A stretch of DNA of 54,585 nt from Pseudomonadota bacterium. Its GTDB lineage: Bacteria; Pseudomonadota; Gammaproteobacteria; Steroidobacterales; MnTg04. The notes beneath the pieces are model-generated. The model ran no database searches, was not told where the DNA came from, and worked only from the letters and a program-made list of their open reading frames with translations. The DNA is taken from positions 1-54,585 of the forward strand of contig JADFSO010000018.1 in the NCBI GenBank assembly GCA_022560735.1, written 5' to 3'. This document shows positions 26,337 through 35,087 of the stretch, in pieces; position 1 is the first letter of the stretch, and each line of letters opens with the position of its first letter. Made by a program: the position numbers and the translations under genes.

Positions 26337-27563
26337 ATGAGCATCGATCGTAGAAAATCCGTTTGCTGCCGGGTCGGCGGTATAAGCATCGGCGGTGAGG
26401 CGCCGATCGTGGTCCAGTCGATGACCAACACCGATACCGCCGATATCGAGGCGACGGTCAGCCAGGTGCTTGAACTGGCCGAGGCCGGCTCCGAACTGGT
26501 GCGGATCACGGTCAACAATATCGCGGCGGCCAAAGCCGTGCCGGTGATTCGCGAGCGCCTGGACCAGCTCGATTGCGCTACCCCGCTGATCGGCGATTTT
26601 CACTTCAACGGCCACAAGCTGCTGCGCGAAGTCGGTGCTTGCGGCGATGCGCTCGCCAAGTTTCGCATCAACCCCGGCAACGTGGGCCGCGGCAAAAAGC
26701 GCGACCCCCAGTTCACCGAGATGATCGAAGTCGCCTGCGAAAAAAACAAGGCGGTGCGCATCGGCGTCAACTGGGGCAGCCTGGACCAGGATTTGCTGAC
26801 CTCGCTGATGGATGAAAACTCAGCCCGCCGCGAGCCGCTGGATGCACGCCAGGTCGTGCTGGAGGCCATGCAGCAATCCGCCCTGCGCAGCGCCAGCCGT
26901 GCCGAGGAAATCGGCCTGGCGCACGAGCAGATTATTCTCTCCTGCAAGATGTCCGGCGTGCAGGACCTGATCGCGGTTTACCAGGACCTGGCGGGGCGCT
27001 GCGACTACCCGTTGCACCTGGGCCTGACCGAGGCAGGCATGGGCAGCAAGGGCATCGTCGCCTCGACCGCCGCGCTGGGCGTGCTGCTGCAACAAGGCAT
27101 CGGCGACACCATACGTATTTCGCTGACGCCGGAACCGGGCGCTTCGCGCGCCCGGGAAGTCCAGGTCGCACAGGAAATACTGCAAAGCATGGGGCTGCGC
27201 GCGTTCTCGCCGGTGGTCATCGCCTGCCCGGGTTGCGGACGCACGACCAGCACGATTTTCCAGAAACTCGCGCAGGAAATCCAGGCCGATATCCGGCAGC
27301 GCATGCCCGAATGGCGGGAACGTTACCCTGGCGTGGAGAACATGAGCGTCGCGGTGATGGGTTGCGTCGTCAACGGCCCGGGCGAAAGCAAACACGCCAA
27401 CATCGGCATCAGCCTGCCGGGCAGCGGTGAAAAACCGGTTGCGCCTGTATACGAAGACGGCAGGAAAACGGTCACGCTAAAAGGTGATAATATCGCCGGG
27501 GAATTCAAGGGACTGGTAGCCGACTATATTCGCAGTCATTACTCGGAAAAACATGGACAATGA
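26337..27563 (+). CDS. ispG: 4-hydroxy-3-methylbut-2-en-1-yl diphosphate synthase (IspG/GcpE)
   Basis: Iron-sulfur enzyme of the MEP isoprenoid pathway, reducing methylerythritol cyclodiphosphate to HMBPP. The 408-residue protein has [14 protein letters not shown] near residue 22 and the [4Fe-4S] ligands in [10 protein letters not shown] and [16 protein letters not shown] in the C-terminal domain. Its end overlaps the next gene by 11 bases. Electrons usually come from flavodoxin or ferredoxin. Confidence 0.97.
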   Translation: MSIDRRKSVCCRVGGISIGGEAPIVVQSMTNTDTADIEATVSQVLELAEAGSELVRITVNNIAAAKAVPVIRERLDQLDCATPLIGDFHFNGHKLLREVGACGDALAKFRINPGNVGRGKKRDPQFTEMIEVACEKNKAVRIGVNWGSLDQDLLTSLMDENSARREPLDARQVVLEAMQQSALRSASRAEEIGLAHEQIILSCKMSGVQDLIAVYQDLAGRCDYPLHLGLTEAGMGSKGIVASTAALGVLLQQGIGDTIRISLTPEPGASRAREVQVAQEILQSMGLRAFSPVVIACPGCGRTTSTIFQKLAQEIQADIRQRMPEWRERYPGVENMSVAVMGCVVNGPGESKHANIGISLPGSGEKPVAPVYEDGRKTVTLKGDNIAGEFKGLVADYIRSHYSEKHGQ

Positions 27564-27891
27564 ATTGCGGAACAAGCACTGCAAACCCTGTGAAGGCGGG
27601 GTGGAACCGCTGTCGCATGAGACCGCGAGCGCGCTGCTCGGGCAACTTGAAGATGGCTGGGCGTTGTTTGCCGATGGCAAGGAGATCCGCCGCGATTTTT
27701 CCTTTGCCGGCTTTTACCGGACCATGAACTTCGCCAATGCCGTGGCCTGGATCGCCAATGCCGAAGACCATCATCCGGATCTCGAGCTCGGCTATGGCCA
27801 TTGCCTGGTGCGCTACACGACCCACGCGATCGACGGCCTTTCTGAAAATGATTTTATCTGCGCGGCAAAAATAGACGCACTGGGAGCCTGA
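27553..27891 (+). CDS. phhB: Pterin-4a-carbinolamine dehydratase
   Basis: Dehydrates 4a-hydroxytetrahydrobiopterin formed by aromatic amino acid hydroxylases. The 112-residue protein has the active-site [18 protein letters not shown] near residue 75 and a C-terminal [13 protein letters not shown], both typical. The gene starts inside ispG. No phenylalanine hydroxylase gene is in the window, so a cofactor-recycling partner would be elsewhere; the family also has a role in molybdenum cofactor and RNA-linked processes in some bacteria. Confidence 0.92.
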   Translation: MDNELRNKHCKPCEGGVEPLSHETASALLGQLEDGWALFADGKEIRRDFSFAGFYRTMNFANAVAWIANAEDHHPDLELGYGHCLVRYTTHAIDGLSENDFICAAKIDALGA

Positions 27892-28155
27892 TCAGATACC
27901 GAGCTTGTTCAGAATATCGGCGATCCGGCCGAGCACCATCGTCAGCGCGGGATGGCTGGTTTCGAAGCGATCGATATTCTCGCTAACCGTCTCGGCCAGG
28001 TTGGCCGGCGTTTCCTTCGCGCCTGCGGCCAATAATTGACCGATACTGGCATGCAAGTCCGCCAGCTGGGCCCTGGCATCGTCATCCAGGCTGCTCCCCG
28101 CGGCCAACTCCTGCTGCAGCTCATCGAGTAATTTTTCCAGTTCCGCTTGCGGCAT
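27892..28155 (-). CDS. DUF4404 family protein
   Basis: An 87-residue acidic, fully helical protein starting MPQAELEKLLDELQQELAA, with SENIDRFETSHPALTMVLGR near residue 60, as in DUF4404. Function unknown. Its stop directly abuts the stop of the convergent phhB gene with no intergenic base. It is separated by 14 bases from the acetyltransferase upstream and probably ends the pepP-ubi transcript. Confidence 0.8.
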   Translation of the reverse strand: MPQAELEKLLDELQQELAAGSSLDDDARAQLADLHASIGQLLAAGAKETPANLAETVSENIDRFETSHPALTMVLGRIADILNKLGI

Positions 28156-28169
28156 AATTCCTGCTCCCT

Positions 28170-28685
28170 CTACCCATCCTGCCCGCTTTCAGCCAGCCTT
28201 TGCAAGGCGTCCCCGCTCAGCCGGTAAGGCACGAATCCAGCCACCCGCCGTGCACCGATGGAGTGATAAAAACCAATGGCGGGTTCGTTCCAATCGAGCA
28301 CCATCCAGTCTAACCGCCCGCAATTTCCTGCGATGGTTTTTTTCGCCAGCTCGCGCAACAGGCCGATGCCGATCCCGCGACCGCGAAACTCCGGGCGAAC
28401 AAACAAGTCCTCGAGGAAAATCCCGGGCTGGCCGAGAAAGGTCGAGTAATTGTGAAAATACAAAGCGAAGCCAGCCGCATCCATGGCGCCGTCATCCGCT
28501 ACCGCCTCGGCAATCAGCACTTCGACAAAAACCGGCTCGGCAAACAGGCTGGCCACCAGTTTTTCCTCGGTGGCGCTCACCTGGTCGCCCAGTTTCTCGT
28601 AATCGGCCAGCTCCCTGATAAGGGCTAGAATCAACGAAGCATCCTTCCGCTCGGCCGCGCGTATCCGGTAACGACCCGTGCTCAT
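28170..28685 (-). CDS. GNAT family N-acetyltransferase
   Basis: A 171-residue single-domain acetyltransferase. The acetyl-CoA binding motif is in PEFRGRGIGIGLLRELAKK near residue 98, with IFLEDLFVRPEFRG before it and a C-terminal NEPAIGFYHSIGARRV. The pattern fits the diamine/polyamine (SSAT-like) branch, though the substrate cannot be fixed. The ATG overlaps the ubiI stop (ATGA), so it is coupled to the ubiquinone genes. Confidence 0.9.
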   Translation of the reverse strand: MSTGRYRIRAAERKDASLILALIRELADYEKLGDQVSATEEKLVASLFAEPVFVEVLIAEAVADDGAMDAAGFALYFHNYSTFLGQPGIFLEDLFVRPEFRGRGIGIGLLRELAKKTIAGNCGRLDWMVLDWNEPAIGFYHSIGARRVAGFVPYRLSGDALQRLAESGQDG

Positions 28686-29941
28686 CGCATCTCCTCACCT
28701 GATCCGCGCTCGGAATGTACCGGCCTGGTTAGCAACTCCGGCAGATCTCCGCTCATTCCCATCGCTCGCCTGACGAAGGCCTTGCGGGCCGGCGGCAGGG
28801 CGTTGACCAGGCTCAACCCAAGGCCGCGAATCCGCGTCAGCGATGGCAGATCGTTGCCAAACAACCGCTTGATGCCATCCATCGCCGCCAGCATGACCAG
28901 GTTGTCGCCCTTTCGCCAGCGCTCATAGCGGCGCAAAACCGAGCGGTCCCCGGGATCTTCCCCGCCTTGCAAGGCCTTGACCAATGTTTCGTGCAACGCC
29001 GCCGCATCGAGGAATCCCAGGTTGACGCCCTGGCCGGCCAGCGGATGAATCGCATGCGCCGCGTCGCCGATCAATACCAGCCTCTGCCGGCAATACTCCC
29101 GTGCATGGAGCAAACGCAGCGGGAACGCGGCCCGCTGACCGCAGGCCAGCATCCGGCCCAAAGTCCCGTCGCTGGCGGTCTCGAGTTCGGCCAGAAAATC
29201 CGCGTCGTTCAATCCGAGCAAACGGTCGGCGCCGTCAACGGTATTCGACCAAACCACGGAACTGCGCCCATCGGCCAGCGGCAAAAAGGCCAGCGGGCCG
29301 GATGGCAAAAATCGTTGCCAGGCTGTTTCCCGATGCGGCAGCTGGCTTTGCACATGCGTAACGAGCGCCTTTTGCCGGTATGACCAGCCGGTGGTTTCGA
29401 TTTCCGCCATTGCGCGGATCGGCGACGAGGCGCCATCGGCCGCCACCACCAATGTGCAATCCATCACTTCCCCGTCGGCTAACGACAAGCGGGCGGTCTC
29501 ATCGCCGAGCTGCAGATCGCTGACCCGGCAGTTGGACCGCACACTGACCCGCTCCATGCCAGCCAGCGACTGCCACAAGGCGTGGCGAATCAACTGGTTC
29601 TCGACAATGTGGCCAAGCTCGGCGGCGCCCACTTCTGCGGCGGAAAAATGCACCGAACCGGGGAAACCTGGCTTCGAGCCGGCATCCCAGACTTGCATCT
29701 CGCGATACGGTGAAACGCGCTTCGCGGCGATCTCCCGCCAGGCCCCGGCGGCTTCCAGTACGCGCTGCGAAGCGGTAGCAAGCGCGACTACGCGAAGATC
29801 ATAGTCATCCTTTAGCACCGGCGGATCACCGGCTTCGAGCAACACCACGGTGCCAGGGTAGCGCTGATCGCGACCGAGCAGCGCCGCGAGCGCACAACCG
29901 ACCATGCCGCCGCCAACAATGCAGATCGTCGGCGTATTCAT
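28682..29941 (-). CDS. ubiI: FAD-dependent ubiquinone hydroxylase, UbiI/VisC type
   Basis: Flavin monooxygenase of the UbiH/UbiI/UbiF family adding a ring hydroxyl in ubiquinone synthesis (C5 in the case of UbiI). The 419-residue protein has the FAD loop CIVGGGMVGCALAALLG near residue 7, the NADP/FAD element VVAADGASSPIR near 165 and GDAAHAIHPLAGQGVNLGF near residue 295. Its place directly after ubiH matches the E. coli ubiH-visC order, which is the main reason for the UbiI call. Starts in the ubiH stop (ATGA). Confidence 0.85.
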   Translation of the reverse strand: MNTPTICIVGGGMVGCALAALLGRDQRYPGTVVLLEAGDPPVLKDDYDLRVVALATASQRVLEAAGAWREIAAKRVSPYREMQVWDAGSKPGFPGSVHFSAAEVGAAELGHIVENQLIRHALWQSLAGMERVSVRSNCRVSDLQLGDETARLSLADGEVMDCTLVVAADGASSPIRAMAEIETTGWSYRQKALVTHVQSQLPHRETAWQRFLPSGPLAFLPLADGRSSVVWSNTVDGADRLLGLNDADFLAELETASDGTLGRMLACGQRAAFPLRLLHAREYCRQRLVLIGDAAHAIHPLAGQGVNLGFLDAAALHETLVKALQGGEDPGDRSVLRRYERWRKGDNLVMLAAMDGIKRLFGNDLPSLTRIRGLGLSLVNALPPARKAFVRRAMGMSGDLPELLTRPVHSERGSGEEMR

Positions 29942-31167
29942 TGCAACGGCACGCCCCGCGCCAACCTGGGCAGATCGCCGCCGCGGCCCATGGTATGCCT
30001 CGCCAACAGGCTTTTGGCACCGGGCAGCAAGTCAAACATGAGCAGCGCGAGGTTGCGTACGACCCGGACAGAGGCCAGCGGGTTAGCAAACACCCGGACC
30101 AGCGCATCGGTGAAACTCATGACCCTGGCCTGGTCAGCCGCGCGCCAGCGGCGATATTTTTCCAGTGCCTGTGGGTCGCCGGGGTCGTTCGCACCCGCGA
30201 TCACCTCGGCCAGGCCCGCGACATCCCGCAAACTCAGGTTGAAACCCTGCCCGGCGATCGGGTGCAGACCATGGGCCGCGTTGCCGATTATCGCTACCCG
30301 GTGCCGGGTCTGCTGTTTGGCTTTGCTCATGCTCAGCGGGTAGGACACACGCTTGCCGATTTTCTGCCAGTGGCCGAGACGATAGCCAAACAGTTCCTGC
30401 AGGCGATCGAGAATCTGGCGATCGCTCAGTTGCAGGATTTCCTCGGCCTGCTCGCTCGGCACGGTCCATACCAGCGCGCTGCGGCCTTCGGTCATCGGCA
30501 ACACCGCCATCGGCCCATTCGCGGTAAACCGCTCGTAGGCGACATTTCGATGCGGCTTTTCCGTCGTCACATTACTGATGATCGCGGTCTGGCCATAGTC
30601 CCAGACCGTGGCATCGATACCGAGTATTTTTCTGACCACCGACTGTGCGCCATCGGCGGCGGCGACCAACCGCCCGTGCAGTTCGATCGTGTTGCCGTCT
30701 TCGCCGGTGAGCCCAACCTGGACCGAATCGCCTCGGTCAAGCAGCGACTCCAGGCGCGCCGGACAAAACATCCGGATGTTGGCAAAAGACTCGAGCGCCG
30801 CCCACAACGACCGGCCGATTGCGCGATTGGGGACCACATATCCCAGGGCCGGGACCTTTTCTTCCACGGCGCTGATGCGGCCGATACCAAAATGACCGCG
30901 ATCGGAAATATGGATATCGCTAATGGCGGTCGCTTCCTGCGCCATGCCCGCCCAGACACCGATGGTCTCGAGTATCTGCTGCGAGCCATTCGCTATGGCG
31001 GTCGAGCGATCGTCATAACTGGGCTGGGAAACACCGCGTTGCCGCGGATCGAATGCCTCGATCACTGCGATCTGCAATGGCAACGGCGCCAGCGCGACCG
31101 CCAGCGATGCGCCGACCATGCCGCCGCCGACAATGATGACATCGAATTCCGTGGCTTCCGTTCGCAT
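29938..31167 (-). CDS. ubiH: 2-octaprenyl-6-methoxyphenol hydroxylase UbiH
   Basis: FAD monooxygenase hydroxylating C1 of the ubiquinone ring. The 409-residue protein has VIIVGGGMVGASLAVAL near residue 10, DDRSTAIANGSQQIL near 50, VAAADGAQSVVRK near 170 and a second FAD motif AAHGLHPIAGQGFNLSLRD near residue 300, where the usual GDAAH reads GNAAH. Nine bases after pepP and overlapping the next hydroxylase by four bases. Confidence 0.92.
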   Translation of the reverse strand: MRTEATEFDVIIVGGGMVGASLAVALAPLPLQIAVIEAFDPRQRGVSQPSYDDRSTAIANGSQQILETIGVWAGMAQEATAISDIHISDRGHFGIGRISAVEEKVPALGYVVPNRAIGRSLWAALESFANIRMFCPARLESLLDRGDSVQVGLTGEDGNTIELHGRLVAAADGAQSVVRKILGIDATVWDYGQTAIISNVTTEKPHRNVAYERFTANGPMAVLPMTEGRSALVWTVPSEQAEEILQLSDRQILDRLQELFGYRLGHWQKIGKRVSYPLSMSKAKQQTRHRVAIIGNAAHGLHPIAGQGFNLSLRDVAGLAEVIAGANDPGDPQALEKYRRWRAADQARVMSFTDALVRVFANPLASVRVVRNLALLMFDLLPGAKSLLARHTMGRGGDLPRLARGVPLQ

Positions 31168-31176
31168 GGCCCGCGC

Positions 31177-32529
31177 TCAGATCCCGCCGCTCATCAAGGC
31201 TTCGATGTCGGCAATTTCCCTGGGTACATCGCGGCTCAGGACTTCGCAACCATTTTTGGTTATCAGAACGTCGTCTTCGATACGCACGCCGATCCCCCAC
31301 CACTTCCTGGCGACACCCCTGGTCCCCGGTGAAATATAAATTCCCGGTTCCACGGTCATGACCATACTGGCCTCCAGGTGACGCCACTCTTCGCCCACAC
31401 GATAATCGCCAACATCGTGAACATCCATGCCCAGCCAGTGCCCGGTACGGTGCATAAAAAATTTCTTGTAGGCAGCGGATTTGATCAGCGAGGGCACACG
31501 CCCCTTCAGCAGACCCAGCTTCACCAGGCCGCGGGTGATGGTTTTGACCGCCGCGTCATGCGGCTCGTTCCAGTGATTATGCGGCGAGACTTTTTCGATC
31601 GCGGCCTTTTGCGCGTCGAGGACTACCTGGTAGATCGCCTTTTGCTCTTTCGAAAACCGGCCGTTGACCGGGATGCTGCGAGTAACATCCGATGCATAAC
31701 CGCGATATTCGCAACCGGCGTCCACCAGCAGCATTTCCCCGTCCTCCATGCGACGGTTGTTCTGCACATAATGAAGAATGCAACTGTTTGGCCCGGATCC
31801 GACGATAGGCTGGTAGGCCGTGTCGCAGCCGTTTCGCTTGAACTCGTAGAGCAGCTCCGCCTCGAGTTCGTATTCCATGATCCCGGGCCTGCACGCCGCC
31901 ATCAGTTTTTTGTGCGCGGCGGCGGCGATGCGGGCAGCCTTGCGCATTGCGCCGATTTCGCCGCGGCTTTTATAAAGGCGCATATCGTGCAGCAGATGAT
32001 CGAGGGCGACGAATTCCCGCGGTATCAGCCCATCGCTTTGCCCGCGATTGCGCAGACCGTCAAACCAGCCCATAACCTGCGTGTCAAAATCCGGGTGCGC
32101 GCCCATCGTGTAATAAACACGCTCGCAATGTTCCATCAGACCGGGAAGAATCTCATCGATATCCGATATGGGAAACGCGTCATCGGCGCCGTGGTCGGCC
32201 TGCGCGCCATCGGGACCGGCTCTTGGCCCGTCCCAGGTCTCCCGCGACGGGTCCCGCTCACGGCAAAACAGGATGTACTCGGCATGCGCGCGGCCGGGTA
32301 TCAGTACCGCAACCGCGTCCGGCTCGTCAAAGCCGGTCAGGTAAATGAAATCGCTATCCTGGCGAAATGGATAAGTGGTGTCGCGGTTGCGAATTTTCTC
32401 AGGCGCGGCCGGCAGGATCGCGATCCCGCCGCTGCCGATCATCCGCATCAACTGGCGGCGGCGGCGGGCAAATTCTGCTGGCGTCATTCCATGGAACCTT
32501 TCACCAAATGCTAATGCGTCAAGGGCCAT
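31177..32529 (-). CDS. pepP: Xaa-Pro aminopeptidase P
   Basis: Dinuclear metal (Mn) peptidase releasing N-terminal residues before proline. The 450-residue protein has the N-terminal creatinase-like domain (RNRDTTYPFRQDSDFIYLTG) and the C-terminal pita-bread domain with metal ligands in LLVDAGCEYRGYASDVTR, HRTGHWLGMDVHDVG, VEPGIYIS and RIEDDVL. The ATG at 32529 overlaps the upstream ygfB frame by 19 bases. Order ygfB-pepP-ubiH-ubiI is as in E. coli. Confidence 0.97.
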   Translation of the reverse strand: MALDALAFGERFHGMTPAEFARRRRQLMRMIGSGGIAILPAAPEKIRNRDTTYPFRQDSDFIYLTGFDEPDAVAVLIPGRAHAEYILFCRERDPSRETWDGPRAGPDGAQADHGADDAFPISDIDEILPGLMEHCERVYYTMGAHPDFDTQVMGWFDGLRNRGQSDGLIPREFVALDHLLHDMRLYKSRGEIGAMRKAARIAAAAHKKLMAACRPGIMEYELEAELLYEFKRNGCDTAYQPIVGSGPNSCILHYVQNNRRMEDGEMLLVDAGCEYRGYASDVTRSIPVNGRFSKEQKAIYQVVLDAQKAAIEKVSPHNHWNEPHDAAVKTITRGLVKLGLLKGRVPSLIKSAAYKKFFMHRTGHWLGMDVHDVGDYRVGEEWRHLEASMVMTVEPGIYISPGTRGVARKWWGIGVRIEDDVLITKNGCEVLSRDVPREIADIEALMSGGI

Positions 32530-32819
32530 TCACCCGTGCGGCCACGCAGACCGGCGAGCTGTTCGCAGATGAATAGAACGCTTGGCCGAAGATACTCGAG
32601 TACTGCGGTGAATGCAGCCTCCTCTTCTTCCGCATCGCTCCCGTCGTTGACCGCCTGCGCGAACTGCGCTAGGTCGGCCATCACTTCGCTGACGTTCTCG
32701 GCCAGCCAGCGCGTCCTGAACCGTTGTGCCTCCGCGCACAGCATACCGTGCGCCTCGGCTGCTCCACAGCTTGCCCCGGCGCTTTCCAGGGCATCGTCCA
32801 GCGTTTTTAAGTCAGGCAT
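32511..32819 (-). CDS. UPF0149 (YgfB-like) protein, internally shortened
   Basis: A 102-residue protein that keeps the two ends of the YgfB fold: an N-terminal helix with CGAAEAHGMLCA near residue 20 and a C-terminal acidic helix pair DGSDAEEEEAAFTAVLEYLR near residues 58-77. YgfB is normally about 185-190 residues, so the middle 80 or so appear missing while the frame remains open. Synteny with pepP supports the identity. E. coli YgfB has been studied mainly as an abundant small protein; in Pseudomonas it affects beta-lactamase expression. Start at 32819 chosen at MPDLKTLDDAL; the frame extends upstream. Confidence 0.75.
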   Translation of the reverse strand: MPDLKTLDDALESAGASCGAAEAHGMLCAEAQRFRTRWLAENVSEVMADLAQFAQAVNDGSDAEEEEAAFTAVLEYLRPSVLFICEQLAGLRGRTGEWPLTH

Positions 32820-32935
32820 GCTCTTGACCCCGTCAGATATGCCGATTATCGGGCATCCGCCGCCCAATACCAAAAATTGCCGGCAATTCCGGGCCTGTTT
32901 TGGCGCTATCGGCCGGCATTTGGCAGGCGATCGGA

Positions 32936-32965
32936 TTGACCGCGCCTATCGGGCGGCTCTATATT
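32936..32965 (+). promoter_or_regulatory. Predicted promoter of zapB-like/zapA
   Basis: TTGACC at 32936-32941 and TATATT at 32960-32965 are 18 bases apart. The -10 box ends only six bases before the ATG at 32972, so the transcript would start at or next to the start codon. No Shine-Dalgarno is visible, which suggests a leaderless message. Confidence 0.5.
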
Positions 32966-32971
32966 TGCACA

Positions 32972-33205
32972 ATGGCAAAAAACGACCCGGCAAAACTATT
33001 CGAGACCGAGCTGCGCAAGCTGGAAAAACGCCTTGACGAGCTGGTCATCATAACCAGCCAGCTAAAGGACGATAACCGCTCCCTGCGCGATCGTCAGGAC
33101 AGCCTGATCAACGAACGGGCCAGCCTGGTACAGAAGAACGAACAGGTACGGTCGCGTGTTGAGTCCATGATCACGCGGCTCAAAGCGATGGAGCAAAGCG
33201 GATGA
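32972..33205 (+). CDS. Small coiled-coil protein, TIGR02449/ZapB-like
   Basis: A 77-residue, nearly all-helical protein (FETELRKLEKRLDELV, then SLRDRQDSLINERASLVQKN) with heptad spacing of Leu and Ile, as in the short family often found directly before zapA in gammaproteobacteria. ZapB-type proteins bind ZapA at the division ring; direct function of this family is inferred. The stop overlaps the zapA start (ATGA). Confidence 0.85.
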   Translation: MAKNDPAKLFETELRKLEKRLDELVIITSQLKDDNRSLRDRQDSLINERASLVQKNEQVRSRVESMITRLKAMEQSG

Positions 33206-33516
33206 GCGACACATTTGCCAAGGTTAACGTGCGCATACTGGAAAAGGAATACCAGGTTTCCTGCCCGGTCGACGAGCGCGCCGCGTTGCTCGATGCCGCG
33301 GAATTGCTAAACAACAAGATGCGCGAAATCAAGGATAGCGGCAAAGTCATGGGTCTGGACCGTATCGCCGTCATGGCCGCGTTAAATATCACCAACGATT
33401 TTCTGATGGCGCAACGCGAAGGCACAACCATCGATGAAACCGTAAGCATCAGGCTGCGAAACCTGACAGAGCGCGTCGAAACGGCCCTGCAAAAGGGCCA
33501 GCAAATGGATTTGTGA
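33202..33516 (+). CDS. zapA: Cell division protein ZapA
   Basis: Cross-links FtsZ filaments at mid-cell. The 104-residue protein has the globular head (VNVRILEKEYQVSCPVDERA near residue 8, LDRIAVMAALNITNDFL near residue 53) and a C-terminal coiled coil. It overlaps the upstream coiled-coil gene by four bases, and the 6S RNA gene follows, the standard gammaproteobacterial order. Confidence 0.95.
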   Translation: MSDTFAKVNVRILEKEYQVSCPVDERAALLDAAELLNNKMREIKDSGKVMGLDRIAVMAALNITNDFLMAQREGTTIDETVSIRLRNLTERVETALQKGQQMDL

Positions 33517-33560
33517 AAGCGGCGCTTTTCAAGCGGGTCCTTCTATGTATACTGATGTTT

Positions 33561-33750
33561 ATGGCGCACCCTGCGGGGTTCGACACGGACCGGGATACCT
33601 CTCGACCCTAATTACTTAATCCTGGGACCAGGTTCTGTCGGTGTTTTTGTGCATGACCGCCTGGTGCGGAAAGCCTGCGACACCACGGCCAGTCCCACTT
33701 TTTGCTCTGGTTCGAGAGCAATGGTTGGTGACGGCTCAGGCGGGGTGCGT
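33561..33750 (+). ncRNA. ssrS: 6S RNA
   Basis: About 190 bases between zapA and fau. The ends pair (GCGCACCC at 33564-33571 with GGGTGCGT at 33743-33750) to form the closing stem and a run of seven T follows. Length, location and long interrupted hairpin fit 6S RNA, which binds sigma-70 RNA polymerase in stationary phase. TATACT at 33548-33553 is a likely -10, with a weak -35 (CTTTTC at 33525-33530). Confidence 0.9.
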
Positions 33751-33770
33751 TTTTTTATCGCGAATCCATT

Positions 33771-34382
33771 GTGACTGATACCCGGCGAGCCGAACTCCGC
33801 AAGAAAATGCGCAACCTGCGCAGAGCTCTCCCGCCTGCGGAACAATCAGCCGCCGCGCAAGCTATCACCGCTCGTCTGAGCAGCCAGGATTTGTTTCAGC
33901 AAGCCGCAACGATAGCTGCTTATCTTCCGTTCGATGGCGAAGTGGACACCCGGTCGTTGATTGCCGCGGCAATCGACGCGGGCAAGACCGTGTGCCTGCC
34001 GGTACTGGTCAACGATGGGAAAAATATGAAATTTGCGGTTTACACGCCGGGGCAACGCCTGGTGACAAACGACTACGGTATTGAGGAACCCGCTCCTGAA
34101 GACCGCCTTTACGTAGCTGCCGATCAACTGGAGCTGGTGCTGACACCACTGGTGGCCTTTGACCACTCGTTGAACCGGATTGGAATGGGTGCCGGCTATT
34201 ATGATCGTTGTTTCTCGTTCCTGCGGCAGCGCAAAAACAACACAAAACCATGCCTGATTGGGCTCGCGCACGATTTTCAGCGCATAACTGCAATAGCAGC
34301 ACGGGAATGGGACGTCCCGCTGAGCGGTGTGGCAACCGAAATCTCTTTTTACACATCGAGCGCTGCGGCAAGCCGCAAATGA
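33771..34382 (+). CDS. fau: 5-formyltetrahydrofolate cyclo-ligase
   Basis: Converts 5-formyl-THF to 5,10-methenyl-THF using ATP; known as YgfA in E. coli. The 203-residue protein starts with GTG and RRAELRKKMRNLRRAL, has AAYLPFDGEVDTR near residue 48 and the nucleotide/folate loop NRIGMGAGYYDR near residue 137. It directly follows 6S RNA, an arrangement in which E. coli 6S and ygfA are cotranscribed. Confidence 0.95.
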   Translation: MTDTRRAELRKKMRNLRRALPPAEQSAAAQAITARLSSQDLFQQAATIAAYLPFDGEVDTRSLIAAAIDAGKTVCLPVLVNDGKNMKFAVYTPGQRLVTNDYGIEEPAPEDRLYVAADQLELVLTPLVAFDHSLNRIGMGAGYYDRCFSFLRQRKNNTKPCLIGLAHDFQRITAIAAREWDVPLSGVATEISFYTSSAAASRK

Positions 34383-34398
34383 AACCGGAGGCAAGCTG

Positions 34399-34875
34399 AT
34401 GAATTACTGGCTGTTCAAATCAGAGCCCGGGGAATTCGGGATCGATGACCTGGCGGACTCTCCCGGGAAAACAAATCACTGGGATGGCGTGCGCAATTAC
34501 CAGGCGCGAAACATGATGCGCGACCAAATGAAAAAAGGAGATCTCGCCTTTTTTTATCATTCCAACTGCGAACAACCCGGCATCGTCGGCACCGTAATCG
34601 TTGTCACCGAAGGTTATTCCGATCACACAGCGTTCGATCCAAAGGACAAACACTTCGATGCAAAATCGGATCCGGAAAACCCACGCTGGTTTATGGTCGA
34701 TGTAAAACTCAAACGAAAGTTTGCCGCGGAACTGCCGCTGAAATTTCTCAAACAGTTCCAGGACAAGGAACTACAAGGGTTTCAGCTCCTGATGCGCGGA
34801 AACCGGCTTTCAGTTATGCCGGTAAAAAAAGCGCACTGGAATTTTATAAACAGCCTGCTCCGGAAAAGTTTTTAA
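34399..34875 (+). CDS. EVE domain protein
   Basis: A 158-residue PUA-like EVE domain: NYWLFKSEPGEFGIDDL at the start, WDGVRNYQARNMMRDQMKKG near residue 30 and FYHSN near 52. EVE proteins read modified bases in DNA or RNA. GGAGG lies eight bases before the ATG; the open frame further upstream is in the fau gene. Only 16 bases separate it from fau, so the 6S-fau transcript may include it. Confidence 0.93.
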   Translation: MNYWLFKSEPGEFGIDDLADSPGKTNHWDGVRNYQARNMMRDQMKKGDLAFFYHSNCEQPGIVGTVIVVTEGYSDHTAFDPKDKHFDAKSDPENPRWFMVDVKLKRKFAAELPLKFLKQFQDKELQGFQLLMRGNRLSVMPVKKAHWNFINSLLRKSF

Positions 34876-35015
34876 AAAACAAGTGAACAATTTTAGTTTG
34901 CAAAAGTGTGACTTGATAGTTTTTTTCTGTTTATGAAAAATTATTTATTGAGTAATTAAAACAACAACAAATGAAAAATTTTTTCCCTCCGAAAAAAACA
35001 ACTAAAAAATAATCT

Positions 35016-35046
35016 TTGACAAACTGGAATTTTCCAGATTTATAGT
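35016..35046 (+). promoter_or_regulatory. Promoter with internal inverted repeat upstream of the H1-like gene
   Basis: A perfect TTGACA at 35016-35021 and a -10 like TATAGT at 35041-35046 (19-base spacer; TTATAG one base earlier gives 18). The 14-base palindrome CTGGAATTTTCCAG (35024-35037) lies inside the spacer, where a bound regulator would block or alter polymerase. The surrounding 34876-35087 is strongly AT-rich, unlike its neighbours, and holds no gene. Confidence 0.5.
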
Positions 35047-35087
35047 TATACTCGGCCTCGGACACCCGACACGGAGATAAACTAGCC

